A stretch of DNA of 64,000 bases from Enterococcus faecalis (GCF_029024925.1 NZ_CP118962.1:408501-472500), one strand, 5' to 3'; positions 8,023 through 21,029 are shown, numbered from the stretch's first letter. Made by a program: numbers and translations. The notes: generated by a model from the letters alone, not told the origin.

Positions 8023-8955
8023 ATGATTCTGACAGTCACACTAAATCCTTCAGTAGACATCTCTTATCCTCTAGAAACATTGAAAATTGATACAGTGAAT
8101 AGGGTGAAAGATGTTAGTAAGACAGCTGGTGGAAAAGGCTTAAATGTTACTAGAGTCTTGTATGAATCTGGTGATAAAGTTACTGCTACAGGTTTCTTAG
8201 GTGGTAAAATTGGTGAATTTATTGAAAGCGAATTAGAACAATCTCCTGTTAGTCCAGCTTTTTATAAAATCTCAGGAAACACTAGAAACTGTATTGCTAT
8301 CTTACACGAGGGTAACCAAACAGAAATTTTGGAACAAGGACCAACAATTTCTCATGAAGAAGCAGAAGGATTTCTTGATCACTATAGCAATCTTATTAAA
8401 CAATCAGAAGTTGTGACAATTTCAGGAAGTTTACCTTCAAGACTTCCCAACGATTATTATGAAAAACTTATCCAACTTGCTTCGGATGAAGGAGTAGCAG
8501 TCGTTTTGGATTGTTCAGGTGCACCTCTTGAAACAGTTCTAAAATCGTCGGCTAAACCTACTGCCATCAAACCTAATAATGAGGAACTTTCACAGTTGCT
8601 TGGAAAAGAAGTAACAAAAGATATTGAAGAACTCAAAGACGTTCTTAAAGAGTCACTTTTTAGTGGTATCGAATGGATAGTGGTCTCATTAGGTCGAAAC
8701 GGTGCCTTTGCAAAACATGGTGATGTTTTCTATAAGGTAGATATTCCTGATATCCCAGTTGTTAATCCAGTCGGATCAGGAGACTCAACGGTAGCTGGTA
8801 TTGCATCAGCTTTAAATAGTAAAAAAAGTGATGCTGACTTATTAAAACATGCGATGACATTGGGTATGTTAAATGCTCAAGAAACAATGACAGGGCATGT
8901 GAATATGACTAATTACGAAACACTAAACTCACAAATTGGAGTAAAAGAGGTATAA
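8023..8955 (+). CDS. lacC: Tagatose-6-phosphate kinase LacC
   Basis: This 310-residue PfkB-family kinase has the N-terminal [10 protein letters not shown], the [11 protein letters not shown] motif and the C-terminal anion-hole/catalytic block [14 protein letters not shown] with the catalytic Asp. It phosphorylates tagatose-6-phosphate to the 1,6-bisphosphate using ATP. It starts 10 bp after lacB and stops 2 bp before lacD. Confidence 0.95.
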   Translation: MILTVTLNPSVDISYPLETLKIDTVNRVKDVSKTAGGKGLNVTRVLYESGDKVTATGFLGGKIGEFIESELEQSPVSPAFYKISGNTRNCIAILHEGNQTEILEQGPTISHEEAEGFLDHYSNLIKQSEVVTISGSLPSRLPNDYYEKLIQLASDEGVAVVLDCSGAPLETVLKSSAKPTAIKPNNEELSQLLGKEVTKDIEELKDVLKESLFSGIEWIVVSLGRNGAFAKHGDVFYKVDIPDIPVVNPVGSGDSTVAGIASALNSKKSDADLLKHAMTLGMLNAQETMTGHVNMTNYETLNSQIGVKEV

Positions 8956-8957
8956 AA

Positions 8958-9938
8958 ATGATACTTACAGAACAGAAACGCAAATCTTTGGAAAAAATTT
9001 CAGATAAAAACGGTGTTATCTCAGCTTTGGCATTTGACCAACGTGGTGCTTTGAAACGTTTGATGGCACAGTATCAAGATACAGAACCAACTGTAGCTCA
9101 AATGGAAGAACTAAAGGTTTTGGTTGCTGAGGAACTTACAAAATACGCTTCTTCAATGTTGCTTGACCCTGAATATGGACTTCCAGCAACAAAAGCATTG
9201 GATAAAGAAGCAGGTCTTCTTCTTGCCTATGAAAAAACAGGTTATGATACATCAAGTACAAAACGTTTGCCTGACTGCTTGGATGTTTGGTCTGCAAAAC
9301 GTATCAAAGAGCAAGGCGCTGATGCCGTTAAGTTCTTGCTTTACTATGATGTAGACAGCTCAGATGAACTTAACCAACAAAAACAAGCTTATATTGAACG
9401 TGTTGGTTCTGAATGTGTCGCTGAAGATATTCCTTTCTTCTTGGAAATCCTTGCTTATGATGAAGAAATCTCAGATGCAGGTTCTGTTGAATATGCAAAA
9501 GTGAAACCTCGCAAAGTCATTGAAGCGATGAAAGTTTTCTCTGATCCACGCTTTAACATTGATGTTCTTAAAGTAGAAGTACCAGTTAACGTTAAATATG
9601 TCGAAGGTTTTGCTGATGGTGAAGTGGTTTACAGTAAAGCTGAAGCTGCTGACTTCTTTAAAGCACAAGAAGAAGCGACTAACCTTCCATACATCTACCT
9701 AAGTGCAGGTGTATCTGCTAAATTGTTCCAAGAAACATTGCAATTTGCTCACGACTCAGGTGCCAAGTTTAATGGTGTGCTTTGTGGACGTGCTACTTGG
9801 GCAGGATCTGTAGAACCTTACATCAAAGAAGGTGAAAAAGCAGCACGTGAATGGTTGCGTACTACTGGATTCGAAAATATTGATGAACTTAACAAAGTTC
9901 TTGTTAAAACAGCTAGTCCATGGACTGATAAAGTATAG
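8958..9938 (+). CDS. lacD: Tagatose-1,6-bisphosphate aldolase LacD
   Basis: This 326-residue class I aldolase of the LacD family splits tagatose-1,6-bisphosphate into dihydroxyacetone phosphate and glyceraldehyde-3-phosphate. It shows the [15 protein letters not shown]-terminal strand, the [12 protein letters not shown] strand carrying the Schiff-base lysine region, and the [12 protein letters not shown] block. Length is as in streptococcal LacD. Its codon use matches a highly expressed streptococcal gene. Confidence 0.95.
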   Translation: MILTEQKRKSLEKISDKNGVISALAFDQRGALKRLMAQYQDTEPTVAQMEELKVLVAEELTKYASSMLLDPEYGLPATKALDKEAGLLLAYEKTGYDTSSTKRLPDCLDVWSAKRIKEQGADAVKFLLYYDVDSSDELNQQKQAYIERVGSECVAEDIPFFLEILAYDEEISDAGSVEYAKVKPRKVIEAMKVFSDPRFNIDVLKVEVPVNVKYVEGFADGEVVYSKAEAADFFKAQEEATNLPYIYLSAGVSAKLFQETLQFAHDSGAKFNGVLCGRATWAGSVEPYIKEGEKAAREWLRTTGFENIDELNKVLVKTASPWTDKV

Positions 9939-9965
9939 TAAAAACATAAAACGGAGGATATTGTT

Positions 9966-10283
9966 ATGAACAGAGAAGAGATGACTCTCTTAGGGTTTGA
10001 AATTGTTGCTTATGCTGGAGATGCTCGCTCTAAACTTTTAGAAGCGCTTAAAGCGGCTGAAAATGGTGATTTCGCTAAGGCAGATAGTCTTGTAGTAGAA
10101 GCAGGAAGCTGTATTGCAGAGGCTCACAATTCTCAGACAGCTATGTTGGCTCGAGAAGCTTCTGGGGAGGAACTTCCATACAGCGTTACCATGATGCATG
10201 GTCAGGACCACTTAATGACTACTGTCTTATTAAAAGATGTGATTCATCACCTCATCGAACTTTATAAAAGAGGAGCAAAATAA
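9966..10283 (+). CDS. lacF: Lactose PTS EIIA component LacF
   Basis: This 105-residue trimeric EIIA-Lac has the active-site His in [11 protein letters not shown] near residue 80. It passes phosphate from HPr to the EIIB domain of LacE. CGGAGG sits before the ATG. Its stop codon overlaps the lacE ATG (ATAATG), indicating translational coupling. Confidence 0.95.
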   Translation: MNREEMTLLGFEIVAYAGDARSKLLEALKAAENGDFAKADSLVVEAGSCIAEAHNSQTAMLAREASGEELPYSVTMMHGQDHLMTTVLLKDVIHHLIELYKRGAK

Positions 10284-11989
10284 TGCATAAACTCATTGAA
10301 CTTATTGAGAAAGGGAAACCGTTCTTTGAGAAAATCTCTCGAAACATCTATCTTCGTGCTATTCGTGATGGATTTATCGCTGGTATGCCAGTCATCCTTT
10401 TCTCATCTATCTTTATCCTTATTGCCTATGTCCCAAATGCTTGGGGATTCCACTGGTCAAAAGACATTGAGACCTTCTTGATGACTCCTTATAGCTATTC
10501 GATGGGTATCCTAGCATTCTTTGTTGGTGGTACTACCGCTAAAGCTTTGACGGACTCAATGAACCGTGACCTACCTGCGACCAATCAGATTAACTTCTTA
10601 TCTACGATGCTAGCGTCTATGGTAGGGTTCCTTTTGATGGCAGCTGAGCCTGCAAAAGAAGGAGGCTTCTTGACAGCCTTCACGGGAACAAAAGGTCTTT
10701 TGACAGCATTTATTGCAGCCTTTGTGACAGTTAATGTTTACAAGGTCTGTGTGAAAAATAATGTTACTATTCGTATGCCTGAAGAGGTTCCACCAAATAT
10801 CTCTCAAGTATTTAAAGACTTGATTCCATTCACTGTATCGGTTGTTCTCCTTTATGGATTTGAACTCATTGTTAAGGGAACTCTTGGTGTAACCGTTGCA
10901 GAATCAATCGGTACCCTTCTTGCTCCTCTCTTCTCAGCTGCAGATGGTTACCTTGGAATTACACTTATCTTTGGTGCTTATGCCTTCTTCTGGTTTGTTG
11001 GTATCCACGGTCCTTCAATTGTCGAACCAGCAATCGCTGCTATCACTTATGCCAATATCGATGCCAACTTGCATCTTATCCAAGCTGGACAACATGCAGA
11101 TAAAGTTATCACTTCTGGTACTCAAATGTTTATTGTTACCATGGGTGGAACAGGAGCTACATTGATTGTTCCATTCTTGTTCATGTGGATTTGTAAATCA
11201 GAACGTAACCGTGCCATCGGACGTGCCTCAGTTGTTCCAACATTCTTTGGGGTTAATGAGCCAATCTTATTTGGTGCACCAATCGTATTGAATCCGATTT
11301 TCTTTGTACCGTTCATTTTCGCTCCGATTGTCAACGTTTGGATCTTTAAATTCTTTGTTGACACATTGAACATGAACTCATTCTCTGCCAACCTTCCATG
11401 GGTTACTCCTGGTCCGTTGGGAATTGTACTCGGTACTAACTTCCAAGTTCTATCATTTATCTTAGCCGGACTCTTGGTAGTTGTTGATACTATCATTTAT
11501 TACCCATTTGTTAAGGTATACGATGAACAAATTCTTGAAGAAGAACGTTCTGGTAAAACAAACGATGCTCTTAAAGAAAAAGTAGCTGCAAACTTCAATA
11601 CTGCTAAAGCAGATGCCGTTCTTGGAAAAGCAGGCGTTGCTAAAGAAGATGTAGCAGCAAACAATAATATCACAAAAGAAACTAATGTCCTTGTTCTTTG
11701 TGCAGGTGGAGGTACAAGTGGCTTGCTTGCCAATGCCTTGAACAAAGCAGCAGCAGAATACAATGTTCCAGTCAAAGCGGCAGCGGGTGGTTATGGTGCT
11801 CACCGTGAAATGTTGCCAGAGTTTGACTTGGTTATCTTGGCTCCACAGGTCGCTTCAAACTTCGATGATATGAAGGCTGAAACAGATAAATTGGGCATTA
11901 AACTTGCAAAAACTGAAGGAGCTCAATATATCAAATTGACACGTGATGGACAAGGTGCTCTTGCATTTGTTCAACAACAGTTTGATTAA
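10283..11989 (+). CDS. lacE: Lactose-specific PTS EIICB component LacE
   Basis: This 568-residue membrane permease has an EIIC domain over residues 1 to about 420 ([52 protein letters not shown]). A linker leads to a cytoplasmic EIIB domain with the phosphocysteine motif [14 protein letters not shown]. It imports lactose as lactose-6-phosphate. It is full length and follows lacF directly. A terminator-like hairpin lies between it and lacG. Confidence 0.95.
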   Translation: MHKLIELIEKGKPFFEKISRNIYLRAIRDGFIAGMPVILFSSIFILIAYVPNAWGFHWSKDIETFLMTPYSYSMGILAFFVGGTTAKALTDSMNRDLPATNQINFLSTMLASMVGFLLMAAEPAKEGGFLTAFTGTKGLLTAFIAAFVTVNVYKVCVKNNVTIRMPEEVPPNISQVFKDLIPFTVSVVLLYGFELIVKGTLGVTVAESIGTLLAPLFSAADGYLGITLIFGAYAFFWFVGIHGPSIVEPAIAAITYANIDANLHLIQAGQHADKVITSGTQMFIVTMGGTGATLIVPFLFMWICKSERNRAIGRASVVPTFFGVNEPILFGAPIVLNPIFFVPFIFAPIVNVWIFKFFVDTLNMNSFSANLPWVTPGPLGIVLGTNFQVLSFILAGLLVVVDTIIYYPFVKVYDEQILEEERSGKTNDALKEKVAANFNTAKADAVLGKAGVAKEDVAANNNITKETNVLVLCAGGGTSGLLANALNKAAAEYNVPVKAAAGGYGAHREMLPEFDLVILAPQVASNFDDMKAETDKLGIKLAKTEGAQYIKLTRDGQGALAFVQQQFD

Positions 11990-12000
11990 TAAATTTGTAA

Positions 12001-13542
<1,542 letters not shown>

Positions 13543-13564
13543 TATTACTTGAAAATGTAAAAAA

Positions 13565-13837
13565 TTGTTATCCGATACTTTAGAAAAAGTACAACACTTA
13601 TTTAGACCAAACTTTGAAAAGGTATATATTGTTAGTTTCGAAGATTGTCCTATGATTCCTGAGCTTGAAGCTAACCCGTTGCTAAAATGTGGTAAATGGT
13701 ATGTTTCAACTGGAAAAGAGTGGATTTGCCATTCTGATTTAGAGTTATCAGCATTTGAATGGGAATTTTTACAATCACTCGATGTAGAAATACGTGAGAC
13801 TATTCACTTCGAGGTAAATTATTTGCCTTTCCAATAA
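13565..13837 (+). CDS. Small conserved protein between lacG and lacX (DUF3884-like)
   Basis: This 90-residue cytoplasmic protein has no signal peptide or membrane segment (KVYIVSFEDCPMIPELEANP, WYVSTGKEWICHSDLELS). I recall a DUF3884 family of small proteins of this kind in streptococcal genomes. The TTG at 13565 is the longest start; there is no clear ribosome site in front, so the start is uncertain. It lies 22 bp after lacG and 20 bp before lacX, in the lac transcript. Function unknown. Confidence 0.65.
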   Translation: MLSDTLEKVQHLFRPNFEKVYIVSFEDCPMIPELEANPLLKCGKWYVSTGKEWICHSDLELSAFEWEFLQSLDVEIRETIHFEVNYLPFQ

Positions 13838-13857
13838 TAAAAAGAAGGGAATTAGTT

Positions 13858-14757
13858 GTGACTATCGAATTAAAAAACGAGTATCTTACTGTTCAGTTTA
13901 AAACACTTGGTGGTCAACTGACTTCGATTAAAGACAAGGATGGGATAGAGTATCTCTGGCAAGCTGATCCAAATTATTGGAATGGACAGGCGCCTATTCT
14001 ATTTCCTATCTGTGGTAGTTTACGAAATGATTGGGCTATTTATAGACCTCAAGAAAGACTCTTTTTTACAGGTCTTATTCGTAGACATGGTTTTGTTCGA
14101 AAAGAAGAATTTATTCTGGAAGAAGTCAATGATAATAGCGTGACCTTTAGTATTAAACCAAATGCTGAGATGCTTGATAATTACCTATATCAGTTTGAAC
14201 TGAGAGTTGTTTATACCTTGAATGGTAAATCAATTAGAACCGAATTTCAGGTAACGAACTTGGAAATGGAAAAAACAATGCCTTACTTTATTGGAGCCCA
14301 TCCAGCATTCAATTGTCCTTTAGTAGAAGGTGAAAACTATGAGGATTATTATATTGAATTTAGTGAGGTTGAGTCTTGCTCGATACCAAAGAGTTTTCCT
14401 GAGACAGGATTATTAGATTTGCAAGATCGGACACCTTTTTTGGAAAATCAAAAGATTCTCGATTTGGACTACTCACTTTTTTCCCATGATGCCATTACAC
14501 TTGACCAGCTCAAGTCTCGTAGCGTAACGCTTCGGTCAAGGAAGTCTGGTAAAGGTCTTCGAGTAGATTTTGATGATTTTCCGAACTTGATTCTGTGGTC
14601 TACAACTAATAAAAGTCCATTCATTGCTTTGGAACCTTGGAGTGGTCTCTCCACTTCACTTGAAGAAGGTAATTTCTTAGAAGATAAAAGACAGGTAACG
14701 AAAATTTCACCTCAAGAAACTTCTAGAAAAATCTATGATATTACTATCCTTAATTAA
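13858..14757 (+). CDS. lacX: LacX, aldose-1-epimerase-like protein
   Basis: This 299-residue galactose-mutarotase-fold protein has the ATTERN LFPICGSLRNDW, a FIGAHPAFNCPL block with the conserved His, and ALEPWSGLS near the end. GTG start with GAAGGGA upstream. In Lactococcus lacX closes the lac operon. It probably interconverts sugar anomers or sugar-phosphate anomers. It is followed by a strong terminator, so it is the last gene of the locus. Confidence 0.88.
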   Translation: MTIELKNEYLTVQFKTLGGQLTSIKDKDGIEYLWQADPNYWNGQAPILFPICGSLRNDWAIYRPQERLFFTGLIRRHGFVRKEEFILEEVNDNSVTFSIKPNAEMLDNYLYQFELRVVYTLNGKSIRTEFQVTNLEMEKTMPYFIGAHPAFNCPLVEGENYEDYYIEFSEVESCSIPKSFPETGLLDLQDRTPFLENQKILDLDYSLFSHDAITLDQLKSRSVTLRSRKSGKGLRVDFDDFPNLILWSTTNKSPFIALEPWSGLSTSLEEGNFLEDKRQVTKISPQETSRKIYDITILN

Positions 14758-14800
14758 AATTTGTTATTATTTGAGTCTTCAATAAGATTTGAATACTCTT

Positions 14801-14856
14801 ACCTTGTGATGATAGATTGGTCTTCTCCGTGCCAGTCTTACATCGCAAGGTTTTTA
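14801..14856 (+). terminator. Terminator of the lac operon
   Basis: ACCTTGTGATG (14801-14811) pairs with CATCGCAAGGT (14841-14851) with one G-U pair, followed by a T run. Confidence 0.8.
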
Positions 14857-15003
14857 AGTTTTTTGTGGGTCTATGTCAACTGTAGTGGGTGACGAAAAGC
14901 TAATATCTAAAGACAGTCTGGTAGTAAAAAAATAAGATTATTTACTACTTCTTGATTTAAAATAATAGTGGGGCCATTAATTTGTGGCAAATTTAATTTA
15001 ATA

Positions 15004-15027
15004 TTTTGCCTCAAATTAGCCACACTT
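15004..15027. repeat. Right copy of the imperfect 24-bp repeat
   Basis: TTTTGCCTCAAATTAGCCAC plus ACTT matches 20 of 24 bases at 4800-4823 in direct orientation. The two copies are 10.2 kb apart and lie just inside both zeta breakpoints. The mismatches and the 100-120 bp left between each copy and zeta mean they may be binding sites rather than the exact crossover. Confidence 0.5.
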
Positions 15028-15142
15028 TTTATAGAACTAAGAGGAAAAATGAAGTTTTCTTCCTATTAATATAGTTGTTTGAAATCTTAAATATAGCGTT
15101 TTACGATGTAATGGGAAGTATGGTGAATAAATCAACTATGTT

Positions 15143-15689
15143 CGTATGACAGAAGCACTTATTAGCCGTTTAAGCGATTAAGGCTATAATTTAGTGATTG
15201 AAGGAACAGGACGAACAACAGACGTTCCTATTCAAACAGCCACAATGCTTGAATCTAAAGGTTATGAAACAAAAATGTACGTCACGGCAGTACCGAAAAT
15301 TGAATCATACTTAGGAACGATTGAACGATATGAAACTATGTATGCAGATGATCCAATGACAGCTAGGGCAACACCAAAACAAGCGCATGATATTGTTGTC
15401 AAAAACTTGCCGATCAACTTAGAAACCCTTCATAAAACGGGCTTATTTAGCGATATAAGGCTTTACAATAGAGAAGGAGTGAAACTCTATTCAAGCTTAG
15501 AAACGCCTTCCATTAGTCCGAAAGAGACCTTAGAAAGAAAATTAAATCGTAAAGTATCAGGGAAAGAAATTCAACCGACTTTGGAGAGAATAGAGCAAAA
15601 AATGGTTCAAAATCAACACCAAGAAACCCCTGAATTTAAAGCAATTCAACAAAAAATGGAAAGCTTGCAGCCACCTACACCACCAATAC
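15143..15689 (+). pseudogene. zeta: Zeta toxin, C-terminal fragment
   Basis: The sequence resumes zeta at the residue where the first fragment stops (RMTEALISRLSD). It carries a TAA at 15179-15181 where zeta has Gln, and then continues through [39 protein letters not shown] and LQPPTPP. The last residues are replaced by the Tn3 inverted repeat at 15690. So the toxin gene has suffered three lesions: the lac insertion, a nonsense codon and a transposon end. Confidence 0.93.
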
Positions 15690-15727
15690 GGGGTCACTGG
15701 AACATCCATACAGAAAATAGCGGTAGA
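15690..15727 (+). repeat. Left terminal inverted repeat of a Tn3-family transposon
   Basis: The repeat begins GGGGTCACTGGAACATCCAT and continues to the AGCGGTAGA end. It matches in inverted orientation the repeat at 19623-19660. It truncates the zeta 3' end. No 5-bp target duplication is seen (AATAC against ATTTA). Confidence 0.9.
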
Positions 15728-15749
15728 AAACCGAACAACTACTGGGCAA

Positions 15750-16336
15750 TTAAGTTAGTTGTTCGGTTCTTTTGTTTAGCTTTCTCAATTTTAGTCGATT
15801 AATTTCACGATAAAAGGTTCCTGTAGATATCTGATTTGTTTCAATGATTTCTTTGACAGAATAATCGCCACTTTTGTACATTCGAACTGCAATATCTAGT
15901 TTCTCTTGTGGAATTTTAGGACGGCCAATCGCTACCCCTCTTTTTTTACTAGCTTCGATTCCTTTACGGACTCGATCAGCCAAAAGATTCCGTTCTAATT
16001 CTGCGATCACACTCATCATTTGTAACATGGCCTTCCCGTGGGTGTTGAAGTATTCATATTCTCTTTTAAAGAAACAAATTGAATTTGCTTTTGATCCAAT
16101 TCCTGAATTAAGTTTAAAATGTCCAAAGTGTTCCTTCCAAGTCTAGAAATACTTTCTACTACAACAATGTCTCCTTTTCGAATCGTTTGAAGAAGCTGCT
16201 CAATTCCTGGGCGGTTTCTTTTTGTACCTGTATATTTTTCTTGAATAATCTTCTCTGCGCCAAAATTTTTTAACTGATCAATTTGACGACCTAAATTTTG
16301 ATCGTCTTTTGATACACGAGCATAGCCAATAATCAT
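15750..16336 (-). pseudogene. tnpR: Tn3-family resolvase TnpR, frameshifted
   Basis: A serine recombinase begins MIIGYARVSKDDQNLGRQID, with the catalytic Ser in RVS and the later ISRLGRNTLDIL helix. A single-base deletion at about 16030 (one A lost in the TPTGKAM codons) throws the frame. The remaining 90 residues (MLQMMSVIAELERNLLADR, then a helix-turn-helix GDYSVKEIIE) continue in the next frame to a normal stop. The gene would resolve cointegrates; this copy is probably inactive. It is divergent from tnpA. Confidence 0.9.
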
Positions 16337-16518
16337 TACAAGAACCTCCAGTTTTATTTCTTTTTTATTATGAAGAATGTTCTTTCTTTTGGCAATGGTT
16401 TATTATAAACTTTTTTATAATGAGTTTTTGAAAACTTAAAACATTGATAGACAAAGGAGTCAAAAACTAGAAATAAGATTCTAAAAAACTATAGTTTTTG
16501 GAAAGTTTGGAGGCTTAA
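16337..16518. promoter_or_regulatory. tnpR-tnpA intergenic region, probable res site
   Basis: This 180-bp AT-rich gap between divergent resolvase and transposase genes is where the resolution site and both promoters lie in this transposon family. It contains inverted segments such as GTTTATTATAAAC at 16399-16411. The exact subsites cannot be assigned by eye. Confidence 0.5.
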
Positions 16519-19490
16519 ATGAAAAAAGAAAAAATTTTTGGTACGTTTGTGGGTGCTCCTTCGGAAGAACAATTGCAATTATACTTCCAGTTAACTGATT
16601 TTGATAAAGAAATTATTAATGAAATGAGATTACCTTCTACTAAACTCGGGTTTGCTGTACAGCTAGGGACAGTACGATTTTTAGGAACTTTTTTTACTGA
16701 TTTTTCAAAAATACCGTTAGAAGTAATAATATACCTGGCCAATCAATTATCTATTGATCCCCGTGAATTTGATTCTTATTCTAGAAAAATGACAATCAGT
16801 CAACATGCACAATTGATCAAAGAGCGCTATTCGTATAGAAATTTTCAAGACTCTGATTGCCAGAAATTTCTATATGATTGGCTTTTATCTCGTGCTTCAC
16901 ATACGACTGAAACAACTGAAATGCTCTCAGATATGCTATTGAAAAAATGTTTAGAAGAAAAAATATTACTTCCAGGTGTATCCATATTTTAACGTTTTAT
17001 TTCCAAAATTGTTGAACAAGCAGAAGATCAATTGATGAAGCAACTCTCTCTTATACCTTCTGAAGAAGAGTCAGAGAAGTTATTAAATTTACTTAGTCTT
17101 ATGGGTGTGCCTGTTCAAGGGGCATTCACTAAAATGGATATTTTACGAGCTCCTTTAATTGATGAAGGTAGGAAAGAAATCACTCGTGGTTTTCATCGAT
17201 TAAAGGAATTCCAGCAGTTTCATACGAGTGAATGGGATTTCTCAACTATCCCTGAAGGAAAAGTAAAGCATTTAGCTACCTACGCTTTTAAAGCCAAATC
17301 AAGCCTTATTCAAAGAATGAGTATTCAGAAAAAATTAGCCCTTTTAGTTGCTTTTGTGTATGAGTATGAAAAGATTGCTACAGACGAATTGCTTACAGCT
17401 TTAATAAAATATTATGAGTCAATTTTTAGACGAGCAAAAAATAAAGAATCAAAAGAGCGTTTACGAACGTTAAAAGATTTGGATCGTGCAGCATTTACTC
17501 TATCTGAAATAGTTGAACTACTTTTAGACGATTCTATTGAAATTGATTGTCTGCGAAGCCGAGTGTTTGACCAATATCCAGCAGAGGATATTGTAAATGC
17601 GGTGTTTCAAGTAAAGAAACTTGTTAAAAATGAACAAGAACCTATTGCAATCGCAGAATTAATTCAATCCTATCGTAAAATTCGAAAGTTTATTGCCTTG
17701 ATTATTGAAACATTAACAATAGAAAATGGACACTATGATGAAGATTGTATGGCAGTGTGGTGCTTAATTCAACGTAGAATCCCCAAACCAATCACCTTTA
17801 GACAATTTGAATCTGTTGAAAATCATATACCAAAGAAATGGGCTTATTATATTCACTATAACCCTAATGAAGTCAATCAAAGTATGCTTATTCTAGGTAT
17901 TGAGTTACTAATCCAAAGCTTGAATAAACATGATATATTTGTACCTAAAAGTGAAAAGTTCATTGATCCAATGAGTTGTTTAATCAGCAAAGAGACGTGG
18001 GAACAGCAAAAAGAAAGTTTACTCTCTCAATTGGAATTACCTAGCTCTTCTGTTGAAGCAATAAAGCAATTAGAAGAAGATCTAAGTCTGTCATATAACG
18101 AAACAGTAAAAAATGGCCCCATTCTGAAATGGCTAGAATTGAAAAACAGGATAACAAAGATAAAATTATCGTGTCTAAACTCCGAAAAACACGTGAAAAT
18201 AAGGAAGATAAGCAGTTCAAAAATCGCGTAAAAGCATTAATGCCCAAAATTGATCTTCCAGATTTATTATTGGAGGTAAATCAACAACTTGATTTAACCT
18301 CCTGTTTCCACCATATTAATGAATCGAATACGCGTATGGATCACTTAGATATTAGTGTTCTAGCAGTACTTTTAGCAGAAGCCTGTAATATTGGCTTTTC
18401 TCCAGTATCTAAAGAAGGAATCGAGAGTTTAAAATATGATCGGCTAATGTACGTCAATCACCAATATGTTCGATTGGATACACTGTCAGCAACAAATAAA
18501 AAAATTATTTCTGCATACAAAAAACTTCCTATTTCTCTTGTATGGGGAAATAATCAAATGGCTTCGGCCGACGGTATTCGTTATACCACACCACAACGTT
18601 CCCTATATTCTAGAAGTAATCCAAAATATTTTGGCCGCAGTCGTGGAGTCACATTTTACAACTTTGTTTCTGATCAATATATTGGCTTTCATGGAATGGT
18701 TGTTCCAGGAACATTGCGTGATTCTTTGTACTTATTGGATGGTTTTTTAAATCAAACAAGTGGCTTAGAACCAAAACAAATCATGACAGATACAGCCGGG
18801 TATAGTGATTTGGTATTTGGACTTTTTGGATTGTTAGGCTTCCAATTTAGCCCACGAATTGCAAACAATCACGGAACAAAACTTTGGCGAATAGACTTAA
18901 CTGCAGACTATAAAATGTTAAATGAAGTTTCTCAAAACAAAATCAACACTACTCGAATAGAAAAAAACTGGGACGAAATACTTCGAGTAGCAGGTTCTTT
19001 AAAGTCAGGAAAAGTGAATGCGACAGAGTTAACAAAAGCACTTCAACGAAATGGTCAACCAACAGAGCTAGGGAAAACCATTATTGAATATGGAAAAGTA
19101 TACAAAACAAAGCACCAATTGCGCTATATTTCTGATGAGATTTATGCAAGACAGATTTTAGAACAGCTGAATAAAGGAGAAGCAAGGCATACATTATGTC
19201 GCCACATATTTTATGGGAAAAAGGGCAAACTATATCAAACCTATATTGACGGAATGGAAGAGCAATTGACTGCTCTTAGTATTGTGACAAATGCAATTAT
19301 TTATTGGAATACGCTCTATTTAGAAAGAGTAATTGACCAAATGCGTGTAGAAGGATTTGATTGTTCAGAAGAGAAAATCAATAAATTATCACCACTTCTC
19401 GTTGAGCATATTAACTTTGTTGGTAAATACTCTTTTCGATATGATCCTTCCTTGAAAAATGGACATTTGCGTCCTTTAAATACACAATAA
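16519..19490 (+). pseudogene. tnpA: Tn3-family transposase TnpA, broken by a stop and a frameshift
   Basis: The frames together give about 990 codons, the normal size. The first part (KIFGTFVGAPSEEQLQLYFQ, an N-terminal DNA-binding region) ends at an in-frame TAA at 16990. The same frame continues (RFISKIVEQAEDQLMKQ) to about 18125, where a one-base shift moves to a third frame. That frame carries the DDE catalytic domain: Asp in IMTDTAGYSD, then SPRIANNHGTKLWRID, and Glu in LYLERVID. Two lesions make it inactive unless helped in trans. Confidence 0.92.
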
Positions 19491-19515
19491 AACTAAAATG
19501 TTCGTGTTTTAAATC

Positions 19516-19546
19516 CTAGCGCTATTTTCTGCACGAATGTTCCAGA
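19516..19546 (-). repeat. Internal degenerate Tn3 inverted-repeat copy
   Basis: AGCGCTATTTTCTGCACGAA followed by TGTTCCAG matches the true end at 19623-19660 at about 22 of 25 positions, same orientation. It lies 100 bp inside the element, between the tnpA stop and the real end. Confidence 0.65.
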
Positions 19547-19573
19547 AGAATATTTCTGAAGAGAAAAAGAAAA

Positions 19574-19614
19574 AAACAAGAAACGTTGATTTAACAGCAT
19601 TTCTTGTTTTTTTT
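19574..19614 (+). terminator. Terminator after tnpA
   Basis: AAACAAGAAA pairs with TTTCTTGTTT around a 16-base loop and runs into T residues. Confidence 0.75.
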
Positions 19615-19622
19615 CATGTCTC

Positions 19623-19660
19623 ACTACCGCTATTTTCTGTACGGATGTTCCAGTGACGCC
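19623..19660 (-). repeat. Right terminal inverted repeat of the Tn3-family transposon
   Basis: Read on the minus strand it begins GGCGTCACTGGAACATCCGT and continues through the AGCGGTAG end. It differs from the left end at two or three bases, including the third terminal base. Confidence 0.88.
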
Positions 19661-19953
19661 ATTTACTAAGTATGTAGTAGGTCATTTAAGTTGAGCATAC
19701 TTTATTTGTATAAACTTTGAATATGATTAAAGTATTTAGGTTAGTAATTTTTATGTATCAACAGTTCCTGTTATAAAATAAAAATAGCTAGTTTTTTAGT
19801 TAATATATCTTTTTATGTCAGTTAGGAACTGTGATATTTAAATTGAATGTTCATATATTGTTTTAGCCATTTTGTGGATAGGTTAAATTTGATAAAAAAG
19901 AGTATTGGGTGTACTATTTTAGTGACTGAATTAGTATATAGGAGGAATTGATT
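19661..19953 (+). promoter_or_regulatory. Leader region of the bile salt hydrolase gene
   Basis: About 290 bp of AT-rich DNA between the transposon and the gene. ACAGTTCCT (near 19760) and AGGAACTGT (near 19823) form a widely spaced 9-bp inverted repeat. No confident promoter can be picked. Confidence 0.35.
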
Positions 19954-20928
19954 ATGTGTACAGCAATTACTTATGTATCAAAAGATCATTACTTTGGAAG
20001 GAATTTTGATTATGAAATTTCTTATAATGAGGTGGTTACTATTACGCCGAGAAATTATAAGTTTTCATTTCGAGAAGTTGGAAATTTAGATCATCATTTT
20101 GCAATAATTGGAATTGCTGCTGGGATTGCTGATTATCCGCTTTATTATGATGCAATAAATGAAAAAGGATTAGGAATGGCTGGATTAAACTTTTCAGGCT
20201 ATGCAGATTATAAAAAAATTGAAGAAGGAAAAGAAAATGTTTCTCCATTTGAGTTTATTCCTTGGGTATTGGGCCAATGCTCTACTGTAGATGAAGCAAA
20301 AAAATTATTGAAGAATCTTAATTTAGTAAATATTAATTTTAGTGATGAACTTCCGTTATCCCCTCTCCATTGGCTGTTGGCTGATAAAGAGCAATCTATT
20401 GTGGTTGAAAGCACGAAAGAAGGCTTACGTGTATTTGATAATCCTGTAGGCGTATTAACAAATAACCCAACATTTGATTACCAATTATTTAATTTAAACA
20501 ATTATCGTGTACTTTCAACTAGAACTCCAAAAAATAATTTTTCAGATCAAATAGAGTTAGATATTTATAGTAGAGGAATGGGTGGTATTGGGTTGCCAGG
20601 AGATTTATCATCAGTATCTAGATTTGTAAAAGCAACTTTTACTAAGTTAAATTCTGTATCAAGAAGTTCAGAATATGAAAGTATTAGCCAATTTTTTCAT
20701 ATTTTAAGTTCTGTCGAACAACAAAAAGGATTGTGTGATGTTGGTGATGAAAAATATGAGTATACGATTTATTCTTCATGTTGTAACCTGGAAAAGGGAA
20801 TTTATTACTATCGTACGTATGACAATAGTCAAATTACTGCTGTGGATATGAATAAGGAAAATTTAGAGAAGGATAGCTTAATTGTTTATCCAATGGTGGA
20901 AACACAACAAATTAACTATGCTAATTAA
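19954..20928 (+). CDS. bsh: Bile salt hydrolase (choloylglycine hydrolase)
   Basis: The protein hydrolyses the amide bond of glycine- or taurine-conjugated bile acids, which helps gut survival. It is an Ntn-hydrolase: Cys2 becomes the catalytic N-terminal Cys after Met removal, so the start must be the ATG at 19954 (GGAGG at 19941-19945), not the one two codons earlier. Arg16 and Asp19 (FGRNFDYE), the Asn in AGLNFSG, the Asn in LTNNPTFDYQ and the Arg in SSVSRFVKATF complete the active site. The length of 324 residues is typical. From memory it equals the E. faecalis island-encoded enzyme. It is monocistronic. Confidence 0.95.
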   Translation: MCTAITYVSKDHYFGRNFDYEISYNEVVTITPRNYKFSFREVGNLDHHFAIIGIAAGIADYPLYYDAINEKGLGMAGLNFSGYADYKKIEEGKENVSPFEFIPWVLGQCSTVDEAKKLLKNLNLVNINFSDELPLSPLHWLLADKEQSIVVESTKEGLRVFDNPVGVLTNNPTFDYQLFNLNNYRVLSTRTPKNNFSDQIELDIYSRGMGGIGLPGDLSSVSRFVKATFTKLNSVSRSSEYESISQFFHILSSVEQQKGLCDVGDEKYEYTIYSSCCNLEKGIYYYRTYDNSQITAVDMNKENLEKDSLIVYPMVETQQINYAN

Positions 20929-21029
20929 TTTGTTGTAATTCTTGTTTTTATAAGTATTTTCGAAATGATTTTAAATAAACGGGAATAATAGAAGAGTAGA
21001 TTTAAGTTATTGATAACTACTAGGTAATT

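Noticed and set aside
11122-11803. Long minus-strand open frames opposite lacE
   Set aside because: They mirror the codon pattern of lacE, lack ribosome sites and show no recognisable domain.
16016-16146. Programmed frameshift in the Tn3 resolvase
   Set aside because: The lost base is not at a slippery heptamer, and tnpA has independent lesions, so decay explains it better.
15685-19665. A 5-bp target duplication around the Tn3-family element
   Set aside because: Flanks are AATAC on the left and ATTTA on the right, which do not match; the right end also deviates from GGGG.
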